Source: an uncultured Prevotella sp.
GTDB lineage: Bacteria > Bacteroidota > Bacteroidia > Bacteroidales > Bacteroidaceae
Length of the DNA stretch: 40,051 bases
Assembly: GCA_945830345.1 (NCBI GenBank)
Contig: CALZYS010000009.1
Span: 1 to 40,051 of the forward strand
Direction: 5' to 3'
Shown: positions 16,891 through 25,360 of the stretch, piece by piece
Layout of the letters: the number at the start of each line of letters is the position of its first letter
Numbering within the stretch: the stretch's first letter is position 1
Position numbers and translations under genes: made by a program
Notes under the pieces: generated by a model
Databases searched by the model: none
What the model was told of the DNA's origin: nothing
Seen by the model: the letters and a program-made list of their open reading frames with translations, nothing else

Positions 16891-17987
16891 TCATTTAGTG
16901 TAGATATGATATAATCCACCTCTTCGTCAGTAAGCACAGGATTACAAGGCAGACTCAGTTCCTCGCGATGGATTTGCTCAGTTATTGGCAAACCCGCAGC
17001 AGGAATGACAAGTGCATCCGACGAGGTATAGCATCGTTGCTTGTGTGGAGGAATAGGATAATGGATTACCGTCTGTATGCCTTTATCTGCAAGATATTTC
17101 TGCAGGTCGTCACGCTGCTTGCATAGCACGGGGAAGATATGATACACATTATCTTGCCAATAATCCAGTGTTGGCATTGTCAACAAAGGATTGTTCACCT
17201 CTTTTATATATCTCAAGGCAATCTCACAGCGGCGGTCGTTGTCGGCATCCAAATACTTTAACTTTACCGACAACACGGCTGCCTGTATCTCATCAAGCCT
17301 ACTGTTGCGACCGCAATAATCGAATACATATTTGCGCGACGAACCATAGTTGGCTATTGTGCGGAATGTCTCCGCCAATGTCTTATCATGAGTGGTTATC
17401 GCCCCTCCGTCGCCAAGAGCACCGAGATTCTTGCCGGGATAGAAACTGTGGCAAACCACGGATGATGATTGATTATTGATAAGACCATGCCCTTGGGCGT
17501 TGTCGATAACTAATTTCAAATTATATCTCTCACACAACTCACCTATTTTCGGGCTATAGGCATTCTTGCCATATAGATTGACGAGCATGACACAACGAGT
17601 GCGTGGCGTTATAGCACTCTCTATCAGCGAGTCGTCAATCTGAAAAGTATCGAGGCGAGGTTCTACGAGCACTGCCCTCAACCCATTTTCGGTGATAGCC
17701 AATATCGTGGCGATATATGTATTTGCCGGCACTATCACCTCGTCGCCCTGATGCATCACTCCCAACTCAATAAACGAACGGAGAGTGAGTGTGAGTGCAT
17801 CAAGTCCGTTGGCGCAACCTACGCAATACTTGGCATGGCAATACTTGGCATACTGCTGCTCAAACTGCCGGTTTGAGGCACCCTGCAGATACCATCCGCC
17901 ATTTATCACATCGCTCACGGCCTCATGTATCTCATCGGCATACACAGCCGTCACCTTTTTCAGTTCAAGATATTTTATGTCCATCAT
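16878..17987 (-). CDS. DegT/DnrJ/EryC1/StrS sugar aminotransferase (FdtB/QdtB-like)
   Basis: 369 residues from the ATG at 17987, which overlaps the upstream stop in a TGATG. It is a PLP-dependent fold type I enzyme: D162 in V-I-D-N-A-Q-G and the Schiff-base lysine K186 in H-S-F-Y-P-G-K-N-L-G-A-L-G-D-G-G. G-A-N-G-L-D-A-L near 60 and Y-G-S-S-R-K-Y and N-S-R-L-D-E-I-Q-A-A near 220-240 are also typical. It should aminate C3 of a dTDP-3-keto-6-deoxyhexose, since a 3,4-ketoisomerase gene lies two genes upstream; this is inference. Last gene of the cassette. Its final residues D-F-R-S and stop are encoded by the 40-bp palindrome, and its composition is closer to the core genome than the genes upstream. 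Confidence 0.88.
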   Translation of the reverse strand: MMDIKYLELKKVTAVYADEIHEAVSDVINGGWYLQGASNRQFEQQYAKYCHAKYCVGCANGLDALTLTLRSFIELGVMHQGDEVIVPANTYIATILAITENGLRAVLVEPRLDTFQIDDSLIESAITPRTRCVMLVNLYGKNAYSPKIGELCERYNLKLVIDNAQGHGLINNQSSSVVCHSFYPGKNLGALGDGGAITTHDKTLAETFRTIANYGSSRKYVFDYCGRNSRLDEIQAAVLSVKLKYLDADNDRRCEIALRYIKEVNNPLLTMPTLDYWQDNVYHIFPVLCKQRDDLQKYLADKGIQTVIHYPIPPHKQRCYTSSDALVIPAAGLPITEQIHREELSLPCNPVLTDEEVDYIISTLNDFRS

Positions 17988-18928
17988 CACAGTTCCCATT
18001 CGTATGTGTCATAACAAACGCCACGACCTCCAAATCCCTCTTTTTGAAAGATAAGACCTTCATTAAGATAACACCCCATATCCTCAGTAGATTTCCCAAA
18101 GTCGAAATATGCCTTTTTGCCCGAATAATGGTTGATAAGATAAGAGAATACTGCATCCAGCGCCCCGACTCTCTTGCCTTCGGGCGAAGCCGAGATATAT
18201 TGAACATGAACAGTATTATAATTGATAAATAGCACTACTCCAGCTACAATATCACTATCAAAAGAAGCAATACAAAGACGTATATTATCAGGAAACAACG
18301 AAGCCAACAAAGATATTTCTTCAAGAGAATGAACTGGATGAACACCAAAACGACACATCAAGTTATTATCCAAGATCTTCCAAAAATCCAGGTAACTATC
18401 ACTCCATCCAACTTCAACACCAATTTTATTTGCTTTGGATGCATGTCTGCGCCGTAACTCAGTCATTGACAATGGATGCGCCAAATTTACGACTGTTGAT
18501 ATCTCACGTGATACAATCTTATAATCACAAAAAATATAGATAGCATATAAATCCTCCTCAGAAGCCTGATGATGATAAATCCAAGGAGTTGGTTTATATA
18601 CAACACTCTTAATCCCATCATTTTTGAACGTATCATTCATTGCTTTTATAACTTCAAGAGCCATAGTTGTACGCATACTATCTCCAAAAATCAAACCTCC
18701 ATATGTCAAACCGCCATGCGAATAAATGACATTGCCGTTAATATTTGCAGGCAATATGGCAACCAATCTATGTTTGGAATCATAAAACATAAGGGAATAG
18801 TCAACGAATCGGTCGCTATGATAATCCATATAACTACGATTGAACAAGAATGTTCCGTTTTTTGAAGAAGCAACAAAAGCATTCCATTCATCACGTCTGT
18901 CAAACAAGTATTTTTCCGTTGTCATCAT
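17987..18928 (-). CDS. FemAB/GNAT-fold acyltransferase-like protein
   Basis: 313 residues. The start ATG at 18928 overlaps the ketoisomerase stop in ATGA. The N-terminal part has F-N-R-S-Y-M-D-Y-H-S-D-R-F near 27-40 and G-G-L-T-Y-G-G-L-I-F-G near 70-80. The second half has the GNAT/FemAB pattern: an R-x-x-H-P-V-H segment near 195, I-V-A-G-V-V-L-F-I near 222, Y-I-S-A-S-P-E-G-K-R-V-G-A-L-D-A-V near 239 and F-D-F-G-K-S-T-E-D near 268. No signal peptide. In this context it is probably the N-acyltransferase that caps the amino sugar, in place of the hexapeptide-repeat FdtC type; a role in attaching an amino acid is also possible. Low GC compared with trxA and purT. Confidence 0.75.
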   Translation of the reverse strand: MMTTEKYLFDRRDEWNAFVASSKNGTFLFNRSYMDYHSDRFVDYSLMFYDSKHRLVAILPANINGNVIYSHGGLTYGGLIFGDSMRTTMALEVIKAMNDTFKNDGIKSVVYKPTPWIYHHQASEEDLYAIYIFCDYKIVSREISTVVNLAHPLSMTELRRRHASKANKIGVEVGWSDSYLDFWKILDNNLMCRFGVHPVHSLEEISLLASLFPDNIRLCIASFDSDIVAGVVLFINYNTVHVQYISASPEGKRVGALDAVFSYLINHYSGKKAYFDFGKSTEDMGCYLNEGLIFQKEGFGGRGVCYDTYEWEL

Positions 18929-19329
18929 CTCACAAAATCAATGAAATCATCATAATCGTAAATATAGTCACTCTCGTCATATAATTCAGAAGCAAGAACA
19001 AGACACACGGCTCCAGAGGAAAAATCATCGAGGGTACGCCACACTCCAGGAGTTATCAAAAGTCCTTCCCATGGGTGGTTCAACAAAATGGATTTTTTCT
19101 CCTTGCCATTGTCGATATTGACAACAAAACTTCCGCTCATAGCCACAACCAGCTGATAGAGTCGCTTATGAGCATGTCCCCCTCGGCTTTCTCCAGAAGG
19201 AACATCGTATGTCCAATATACCCTTTTGATTTCAAAAGGTATATCATGCATTTGTTCAGCTACCGTAAGATTTCCTCTTCGGTCTACAATTTTGCACAAA
19301 TGAATTATTTTTCCAAAATCATCTTTCAT
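18925..19329 (-). CDS. dTDP-4-keto-6-deoxyglucose 3,4-ketoisomerase (FdtA/QdtA, WxcM-like cupin)
   Basis: 134 residues, a single cupin domain of normal length. The family signature is clear: D-R-R-G-N-L-T-V-A-E near 16-25, F-E-I-K-R-V-Y-W-T-Y near 32-41, and S-R-G-G-H-A-H-K near 48-55 with the active-site histidines; L-L-I-T-P-G-V-W-R-T-L near 90 follows. It moves the keto group from C4 to C3 of the dTDP-sugar made by RfbB, whose gene lies about 3.6 kb upstream on the same strand. Whether the product has the galacto (FdtA) or gluco (QdtA) configuration cannot be read from sequence by eye. Confidence 0.9.
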   Translation of the reverse strand: MKDDFGKIIHLCKIVDRRGNLTVAEQMHDIPFEIKRVYWTYDVPSGESRGGHAHKRLYQLVVAMSGSFVVNIDNGKEKKSILLNHPWEGLLITPGVWRTLDDFSSGAVCLVLASELYDESDYIYDYDDFIDFVR

Positions 19330-19350
19330 TAATATATATAACGAAAAAAA

Positions 19351-20268
19351 TTAATAATTATTATCCATTTCACTAACTATTTTTTCCGTTAGTTGAAAAG
19401 CTCCTTTATCACTCAAGTGATCCAAGTCAAAAAAGGCATCATCTTTGAAAGATGAATCATCAGAAAAATCAAGATATCGAAAATATCCCTTTTGAGAAAG
19501 TTCTTGCAATGTTTTACTGATTTCTTCTTTAATTACAAAAGGAACATGATTCCTCAGTCTTTGATGCAAAGGTGTTGACAAGACTGTCAATCGAATATTC
19601 CTTTTGTTACAGTAATTTGATATTTTCAAAAGTAACAAAACGTTCTTGTCAAAATTTTCTCTCCAACTGGCAGTTATTAAACCTGCCAATCTATTATTTG
19701 CATTTTTGTCGGACAATGCTAAGTCACTACGATTTTCAAGGACATAGTCAACACCAAAACCCAAAGGACTACACATCAGGCATTCACTACCTTTCTCAAG
19801 GTAGTTTGATATTTTGCGTTGTAAGGCACCGGGGGACATCACTTCCAATTGACTGTTCAAATCAAAAAAGCTGGCAGGATAATTCATATAAATTGAATAA
19901 TATGTACAACGATATCCTTCCCCCTCAGATAAAGGAGGGTCAAATACATTTGATATATCAACATTGATAATTACATCTTTCAAACTTCTGAAATTATAAT
20001 TTTGCAAAATAAAATAATCATATTGTAATGTCTGGGATACTATGGCTGCATTATATGATTTGCATGGAAAATAATCAGGACAAATTCCGTAATAACAGTG
20101 TGAGTTGCCTAACACCAATAGTTCTACAGTGGAAGAATGTTTGCTCAACCAATCGTTCTTGAACCTATACACATTAGGAACTTTATATCTGACAAAAAAT
20201 TCGACGGCAAGAATACTAACCGACACTAAAAGCAGAAATAACATGAGTTTAAACAAAAAAATCCTCAT
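19351..20268 (-). CDS. SGNH-like membrane-anchored protein, partner of MBOAT
   Basis: 305 residues from ATG 20268, 5 bases after the MBOAT stop; the longer frame would overlap the MBOAT gene by 82 bases. It has an N-terminal hydrophobic anchor at about 3-22, then L-V-L-G-N-S-H near 55 (a GDS-like block with Ser) and, at the end, D-L-D-H-L-S-D-K-G-A near 286, which fits the Asp-His block of SGNH hydrolases. DltD, AlgJ and AlgX-type partners of MBOAT proteins have this layout. It probably moves or removes an O-acyl group on a glycan outside the cytoplasmic membrane. AT-rich, with the cassette. The catalytic assignment is tentative. Confidence 0.7.
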   Translation of the reverse strand: MRIFLFKLMLFLLLVSVSILAVEFFVRYKVPNVYRFKNDWLSKHSSTVELLVLGNSHCYYGICPDYFPCKSYNAAIVSQTLQYDYFILQNYNFRSLKDVIINVDISNVFDPPLSEGEGYRCTYYSIYMNYPASFFDLNSQLEVMSPGALQRKISNYLEKGSECLMCSPLGFGVDYVLENRSDLALSDKNANNRLAGLITASWRENFDKNVLLLLKISNYCNKRNIRLTVLSTPLHQRLRNHVPFVIKEEISKTLQELSQKGYFRYLDFSDDSSFKDDAFFDLDHLSDKGAFQLTEKIVSEMDNNY

Positions 20269-20273
20269 AGCAA

Positions 20274-21659
20274 TTAGAACTGAAAGTAAATGAATGTTTG
20301 AACATCTCCACGCAAAAAGACTATGCTCATTGTCAGCACATAATAAATACACCATCTCAAGGCAGGATATTTGACCAACAGTCCACTTCTACTTAAGTTT
20401 AGAGGATAATCCTTACCACAATGAAAGGCCTCTATAACATAAAGAATTAAGCAATATAGCAGAGATATCTTGCCTAATTGCAATGGACCATAATTATCTA
20501 TTGAACATAAATATCCGTAGGCATCACTTATAGTAGGAGCACGGAAAAAGATCCACCCCAAATCAACCAAAACAAATACAAATAGAATACTAAAAATTCG
20601 CGGAGCTCTTAAATTGAATCCAACTTTTTTCTTTATTATTAACGGAATATACAATATTGCATGATAAATTCCCCAAATCACAAATGTCCACGATGCACCA
20701 TGCCATAGGCCACTTAACCCAAAAACGACAAAGATGTTACGAATAACTTTCGCAAGCGAACATCTGTTTCCTCCCAACGGTATATAAACATAATCTCTAA
20801 ACCATGACAATAGTGTAATGTGCCAACGGCGCCAAAAATCAGAAATACTCTCTGCTAAATACGGATACCTAAAATTTGCAGATAAATGAAAACCAAACAT
20901 CTTGGCCGTACCTATAGCTATATCCGAATAGCCTGAGAAATCACTGTAAATCTGAAATGTGAACAGAATAGATCCCACTAAAAGAGTCGTACCATTATAT
21001 GATGAATAATTATTCCATATATCATTAACAACAATGGCACAATTGTCCGCTACTACTAACTTCTTGAAGAAGCCCCACAACACCTGCCTACAACCATCTG
21101 CAAACAGACTCACATCTAACTTTCGTTGCCTAAAAATCTGCGGCAAAAAATCCCTTGCTCTTTCAATTGGTCCTGCCACCAATTGAGGGAAAAAACTCAT
21201 ATATGTAAGGAACGAAAGCAAATCATCAGTAGGAGTAATCGTCTTACGTTTTACATCAATAATATAGCTAATAGCCTGAAAAGAGTAAAAACTGATACCT
21301 ATTGGTAATATGATATACAAAGTAGGAATGTCGAGTGAAAAGCCAAACGACATAAAAATAGAATTAATATTACTGATAAAAAAATTATAATACTTAAAAA
21401 CTCCCAATACTAACAGTACTAAGGATATAGAAGTATAATGAACCCACTTATTCCCTCGTGCAATCATCAATCCCGCGGCAAAACTAATGAAGGATATTGA
21501 AAAAATCAATAGTGTCAATTTCCAGTTGAACCATGAATAGAAAAGATAACTGGATATTAATAACACCACATTTTGCAGCCTTATGTTACTCTTTACCCCC
21601 CAATATATTAACAATACTGTAGGTAGAAAAAATAGAAATGGAATGGAATTAAAATACAT
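20274..21659 (-). CDS. MBOAT family O-acyltransferase (AlgI/DltB type)
   Basis: 461 residues with about ten to twelve membrane spans. Diagnostic segments: P-I-G-I-S-F-Y-S-F-Q near 120-129, F-F-P-Q-L-V-A-G-P-I-E-R near 155-166, F-Q-I-Y-S-D-F-S-G-Y-S-D near 234-245, F-W-R-R-W-H-I-T-L-L-S-W-F-R-D-Y near 273-288 and G-L-W-H-G-A-S-W-T near 316-324 with the invariant His. These enzymes pass an acyl group across the membrane to a glycan or protein. It is first in the AT-rich cassette and is followed 5 bases later by its SGNH-like partner. The acyl acceptor is likely to be the sugar made by the adjacent genes. Confidence 0.93.
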   Translation of the reverse strand: MYFNSIPFLFFLPTVLLIYWGVKSNIRLQNVVLLISSYLFYSWFNWKLTLLIFSISFISFAAGLMIARGNKWVHYTSISLVLLVLGVFKYYNFFISNINSIFMSFGFSLDIPTLYIILPIGISFYSFQAISYIIDVKRKTITPTDDLLSFLTYMSFFPQLVAGPIERARDFLPQIFRQRKLDVSLFADGCRQVLWGFFKKLVVADNCAIVVNDIWNNYSSYNGTTLLVGSILFTFQIYSDFSGYSDIAIGTAKMFGFHLSANFRYPYLAESISDFWRRWHITLLSWFRDYVYIPLGGNRCSLAKVIRNIFVVFGLSGLWHGASWTFVIWGIYHAILYIPLIIKKKVGFNLRAPRIFSILFVFVLVDLGWIFFRAPTISDAYGYLCSIDNYGPLQLGKISLLYCLILYVIEAFHCGKDYPLNLSRSGLLVKYPALRWCIYYVLTMSIVFLRGDVQTFIYFQF

Positions 21660-21710
21660 CAGTTCATTTATCTATAAAACACAAAGACTGAGAAAAACAC
21701 GTAGTACAAC

Positions 21711-21740
21711 TGCAGAGCCTTGTAGATAAGGGGCTCTGCA
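21711..21740 (-). terminator. Hairpin terminator after purT
   Basis: TGCAGAGCC at 21711-21719 pairs perfectly with GGCTCTGCA at 21732-21740 across a 12-base loop. On the minus strand it comes 10 bases after the purT stop and is followed by a GTGTTTTTCTC run. It separates purT from the MBOAT cassette, though some read-through is possible. Confidence 0.6.
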
Positions 21741-21750
21741 GTGTTGAACG

Positions 21751-22932
21751 TCAGAATGTTTCATACGGGTCGGTGCCAAGGATTGTATTGGCGGCTGCCT
21801 TGGCCTTGTCGCGGAGGGCATCGGTGCCGTCGGCAACCTCGCCATAGCAAAGCACAACACCCATGCGTCGGCCTAAGTGAGCCTCGGGCTTTCCGAAGAT
21901 GCGGATGCGGGTGCGGTCTTGCTTCAAGGCTTCCTCGAGATTATAGTCGAGGGGCTTGTCGCTTTCCACCGGCGAGAGGACAACTGCCGATGCTCCTGCA
22001 TGCTCGAGATGTATGCCGGCGATGGGCAATCCCATCACAGCACGGAAATGCAGTTCAAACTCGCTGAGGTTGGTGGTGTGTCCAAGTGTCACCATACCAG
22101 TGTCGTGAGGTCTTGGCGACAGCTCGCTGAAGATAACCTCTCCCTGCTTGGTGAGGAAGAACTCCACGCCCCATATACCTGCTCCCGTGAGAGCCTTGGT
22201 GACGGCTGCTGCCATCTTCTCAGCTTCGCGCAGAGCCTCATCGCTTATCTTATATGGCTGCCAACTCTCGCGATAGTCGCCCTTCTTCTGCACATGACCA
22301 ATGGGCGGACAAAAGAGAGTCTCGCCGTTTTTCTGAGTGACGGTGAGGAGAGTGAACTCCGACTCAAAGTCGATGAATTCCTCTATGATGACCTCTTTTA
22401 CGTCACCACGACTGCCCTCCATGGCATTGCGGAATGCAGCTTCCAATTCACCCTCGTTGTGCACATAGCTCTGTCCATGCCCCGACGACGACATCAACGG
22501 TTTGACCACGCACGGGAATCCTATCTCGTCGGCAGCCTTTTTGAATTCATCGTATGTCTTGGCATAGAAATACTTGGCAGTGCGAAGTCCGAGCACACGC
22601 GATGCAAGGTCGCGTATGGCACGGCGGTTCATTGTGAAGTTCACAGCTCTTGCACTTGGCACCACCTGTATGCCTTGCTTCTCATATTCGAAGAGCTTCT
22701 CCACGCGGATAGCCTCAATCTCGGGCACGATGATGTCGGGGCGGTGCTTCTTCACCACGGCATTGAGTGCATCGCCGTCGAGCATCGAGAACACCTCGCG
22801 CTCGTCGGCCACCTGCATAGCCGGGGCATTGTCATATCTGTCGCAGGCGATGACATATTGCCCTGCCCTCTTGGCAGCAATAACAAACTCCTTGCCTAAT
22901 TCGCCCGACCCTAATAGCAATATCTTTTTCAT
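21751..22932 (-). CDS. purT: Formate-dependent phosphoribosylglycinamide formyltransferase
   Basis: 393 residues, full length. It is an ATP-grasp enzyme: G-S-G-E-L-G-K-E near 8-15 in the pre-ATP-grasp fold, [14 protein letters not shown] near 150-163 for [12 protein letters not shown] near 193-201, and the metal-binding [13 protein letters not shown] near 278-290. It makes formyl-GAR from GAR, formate and ATP in purine synthesis. Its ATG overlaps the rfbB stop by 4 bases, an unexpected pairing of purine synthesis with nucleotide-sugar synthesis. Confidence 0.95.
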   Translation of the reverse strand: MKKILLLGSGELGKEFVIAAKRAGQYVIACDRYDNAPAMQVADEREVFSMLDGDALNAVVKKHRPDIIVPEIEAIRVEKLFEYEKQGIQVVPSARAVNFTMNRRAIRDLASRVLGLRTAKYFYAKTYDEFKKAADEIGFPCVVKPLMSSSGHGQSYVHNEGELEAAFRNAMEGSRGDVKEVIIEEFIDFESEFTLLTVTQKNGETLFCPPIGHVQKKGDYRESWQPYKISDEALREAEKMAAAVTKALTGAGIWGVEFFLTKQGEVIFSELSPRPHDTGMVTLGHTTNLSEFELHFRAVMGLPIAGIHLEHAGASAVVLSPVESDKPLDYNLEEALKQDRTRIRIFGKPEAHLGRRMGVVLCYGEVADGTDALRDKAKAAANTILGTDPYETF

Positions 22933-24062
22933 CTGCCTTGATACATATTATCGTAATACTTCTGATAGTCGCCACTTGTCACATTGTCGAGCCACTCCTG
23001 GTTTTCGAGATACCACTTCACGGTCTTCTCGATGCCCTCCTCAAACTGCAATGACGGCTCCCATCCGAGTTCTCTCTGCAACTTTGTGGAGTCAATGGCA
23101 TAGCGGGCGTCATGTCCGAGTCGGTCGGTGACGTAGGTGATGAGGTCCATATCCTCGCCTTCCTTGCGTCCGAGCAAGCGGTCAACGGTGTTGATCACCA
23201 CCTTGATGATGTCGATGTTCTTCCACTCGTTGAATCCTCCGATGTTGTATGTCTCAGCCACCTTACCCTCATGGAAGATGAGGTCGATGGCGCGTGCGTG
23301 GTCAACCACATAGAGCCAGTCGCGCACATTCTCGCCCTTGCCATAAACCGGCAGCGGTTTGCGGTGGCGTATATTGTTGATGAACAGCGGGATGAGTTTC
23401 TCGGGAAACTGATACGGACCGTAGTTGTTAGAGCAGTTGGTGACGATGGTAGGCATTCCGTATGTGTCGTGGAATGCACGCACAAAGTGGTCGCTGCCAG
23501 CCTTGGATGCCGAATACGGAGAATGGGGATTATACTTGGTGGTCTCGAGGAAAAAGTCCTCCCCATATGCCTCATGGTGCTGCGACGACGATGCCTTGGT
23601 GGTGAACGGCGGTTCGATGCCCTCGGGATGAGTCATCGTCAACGCTCCATACACCTCGTCTGTTGAGATATGATAGAAGCGCTTGCCCTCATATTTCTCG
23701 GGCAGAGACTCCCAATAGAGCTTGGCAGCCTGAAGCAGAGAGAGAGTTCCCATCACGTTGGTGCGTGCGAAGGTGAATGGATCCTTGATTGAGCGGTCAA
23801 CATGACTTTCGGCGGCAAGGTGTATGATGCCGTCAATCTGCTCGTCCTGCATGAGCTTGTAGAACGCGTCGAAGTCGCAGATGTCCATCTTGACAAACTT
23901 ATAGTTGGGTTTGTCCTCGATGTCCTTGAGGTTGGCAAGATTACCGGCATACGTCAACTTGTCGAGGTTGATGATGCGATAGTCGGGATACTTGTTCACG
24001 AAGAGGCGTACGACATGCGAGCCAATGAAGCCTGCACCGCCAGTAATTACGATATTCTTCAT
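22929..24062 (-). CDS. rfbB: dTDP-glucose 4,6-dehydratase
   Basis: 377 residues, an extended short-chain dehydrogenase. NAD-binding G-G-A-G-F-I-G-S at 7-14, H-L-A-A-E-S-H-V-D near 81-89, S-T-D-E-V-Y-G near 132 (catalytic Thr-Asp-Glu) and Y-S-A-S-K (catalytic Tyr and Lys) near 178. [14 protein letters not shown] near 210 is diagnostic for RfbB. It turns dTDP-glucose into dTDP-4-keto-6-deoxyglucose, the substrate of the ketoisomerase encoded at 18925. No rfbA, rfbC or rfbD gene is next to it here. It has its own promoter and overlaps purT by 4 bases. Confidence 0.95.
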   Translation of the reverse strand: MKNIVITGGAGFIGSHVVRLFVNKYPDYRIINLDKLTYAGNLANLKDIEDKPNYKFVKMDICDFDAFYKLMQDEQIDGIIHLAAESHVDRSIKDPFTFARTNVMGTLSLLQAAKLYWESLPEKYEGKRFYHISTDEVYGALTMTHPEGIEPPFTTKASSSQHHEAYGEDFFLETTKYNPHSPYSASKAGSDHFVRAFHDTYGMPTIVTNCSNNYGPYQFPEKLIPLFINNIRHRKPLPVYGKGENVRDWLYVVDHARAIDLIFHEGKVAETYNIGGFNEWKNIDIIKVVINTVDRLLGRKEGEDMDLITYVTDRLGHDARYAIDSTKLQRELGWEPSLQFEEGIEKTVKWYLENQEWLDNVTSGDYQKYYDNMYQGR

Positions 24063-24088
24063 ATTCGATTATTTTTATTCATTTTTCC

Positions 24089-24114
24089 AAATTTGTGTGC
24101 AAAATTTGTGTGCA
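24089..24114. repeat. 13-bp tandem repeat in the rfbB leader
   Basis: AAATTTGTGTGCA occurs twice in a row (24089-24101, 24102-24114). The second copy runs into the rfbB -7 box, so part of the transcription start region has been duplicated. Confidence 0.7.
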
Positions 24115-24143
24115 AAGATACACATTATTTTATAGACTACAAA
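24113..24143 (-). promoter_or_regulatory. Promoter of rfbB-purT (TTTG-N19-TATCTTTG)
   Basis: On the minus strand TTTG lies at 24143-24140, then 19 bases, then TATCTTTG at 24120-24113. The rfbB ATG follows 50 bases later, past the duplicated 13-bp unit. Confidence 0.75.
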
Positions 24144-24169
24144 ATAAATACCATGTATTTTACGTTTTT

Positions 24170-24664
24170 TTATCTACCTCCGAGTGTTATGACCTCGCAA
24201 TCGGTGAATCGGTCGCCCTCGATGGTGAGTCTCACTATAGTGCGCTCCTTGTGCCACCCCTGTTGTCCGGCGGCACCCGGATTGATGTGCAGCAATCCGA
24301 GCGTCTTGTCATATTTCACCTTGAGTATATGCGAGTGCCCCGAGATAAACAGTTTAGGAGGAGATGAATAGATGCGCCCCACAATCGAGCGGTCGTAGTT
24401 GCCCGGATATCCTCCGATATGCTTCATCAGCACATCCACATCCTCGCACTTGAATCTCAGCACCTCAGGAAACATCAGTCGGAGGTCGCCCCCGTCGCAG
24501 TTGCCGCACACTGCCCTCAATGGGCGGAATGCCGCCAGTCGGTCGGCGAGTTCAGTGCTGCCAATGTCTCCCGCATGCCATATCTCGTCGCAAGGCTCGA
24601 AATATTTCAAGTATTTGTCGTCCCAATAAGCATGGGTGTCGCTAATAATTCCTATTTTCTTCAT
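24170..24664 (-). CDS. YfcE/MJ0936-type metallophosphoesterase
   Basis: 164 residues. Motifs in order: S-D-T-H at 8-11, H-A-G-D-I near 30-34, G-N-C-D near 54-57, K-H-I-G-G-Y near 81-86, G-H-S-H at about 109-112 and N-P-G-A-A-G near 128. These are the two-metal ligands of the small cytosolic phosphodiesterase family (YfcE/MJ0936). No signal peptide. Natural substrate is unknown. It lies 85 bases downstream of the kinase-like gene, with a dispersed repeat in the spacer. Confidence 0.9.
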   Translation of the reverse strand: MKKIGIISDTHAYWDDKYLKYFEPCDEIWHAGDIGSTELADRLAAFRPLRAVCGNCDGGDLRLMFPEVLRFKCEDVDVLMKHIGGYPGNYDRSIVGRIYSSPPKLFISGHSHILKVKYDKTLGLLHINPGAAGQQGWHKERTIVRLTIEGDRFTDCEVITLGGR

Positions 24665-24705
24665 AGACTTCGTCGATGGCTGGCTTCACCTAAGCATATC
24701 TCGAG

Positions 24706-24762
24706 CAAGCTCGGCTCTGCGTTCGGTTCGCGCAGCCATTCTTCATTCTTAATTCTTAATTT
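24706..24762 (-). repeat. Dispersed intergenic repeat, copy 2
   Basis: 49 of its first 52 bases match the copy at 11897. It spans the end of the kinase-like gene, whose stop is at 24751-24749, and the spacer before the phosphoesterase gene, so the last codons (I-K-N and stop) come from repeat sequence. Confidence 0.75.
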
Positions 24763-25360
24763 TTATAAATCCCGCAATAAACTCCGCAGTTCCCTCAATT
24801 CCGAGACGCGAGGTGTTGACACATAGGTCGTAGCCCTCAGAGTGTCCCCATCGCTTGCCTGTATAGTAATCGTAGTATGACGAGCGTTCTCTCTCGCCCT
24901 CGGCAATCAATTTTCCGGCTTGCTCATGTGTGAATCCCTTGCGCTCTGCCACACGGTTGATGCGGTCTTCTATATCTGCGGTGATAAACACATCAATCTT
25001 GTTAGGCATGTCGCGCAGCACATAGTCGGCGCAACGCCCCACGAACACACATGATGACTCAGAAGCTGCATGTATGATGGCGTCGCTCTGCAGCTTGAAC
25101 AGGTTTTCCTGCGAGAACTCGTTGCGATAGAACGCCCCCTCGGCAAATGAGCCGTGCATCTGGAATATCGATTTGAAGAATCCCTTGTGCTCGTCGTTCT
25201 GCTCGAAGAATTTCTCCGAAAACCCGCTTTCCTTGGCGGCGAGGTTGAGCAATTCACGGTCAAAGAACCGGCAACCGAATCTGTCGGCAAGCAATCGAGC
25301 CACATCATGCCCTCCACTGCCTATCTGGCGACCCACTGTTATGATTATCTTCTTATCCAT
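24749..25360 (-). CDS. Cytidylate kinase-like family protein
   Basis: 203 residues with a P-loop-like N-terminus I-T-V-G-R-Q-I-G-S-G-G-H-D-V-A near 7-21, where the usual G-K-S/T is replaced by G-G-H, as in the cytidylate-kinase-like family. Later marks are F-F-D-R-E-L-L near 32-38, F-V-G-R-C-A-D-Y-V-L near 105 and a lid-like R-I-N-R-V-A-E-R near 133. A true cytidylate kinase is encoded at 30614, so this one probably has another substrate. It overlaps the MATE gene by 8 bases. Confidence 0.85.
   Translation of the reverse strand: MDKKIIITVGRQIGSGGHDVARLLADRFGCRFFDRELLNLAAKESGFSEKFFEQNDEHKGFFKSIFQMHGSFAEGAFYRNEFSQENLFKLQSDAIIHAASESSCVFVGRCADYVLRDMPNKIDVFITADIEDRINRVAERKGFTHEQAGKLIAEGERERSSYYDYYTGKRWGHSEGYDLCVNTSRLGIEGTAEFIAGFIKIKN

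Noticed and set aside
21877..22899. 340-codon frame antisense to purT
   Set aside because: PurT on the other strand has all ATP-grasp motifs over the same bases; the antisense translation matches nothing.
16878..24062. A full capsule or LPS locus
   Set aside because: There is no glycosyltransferase, flippase, polymerase or rfbA/C/D gene; only sugar-nucleotide and acylation genes are present.
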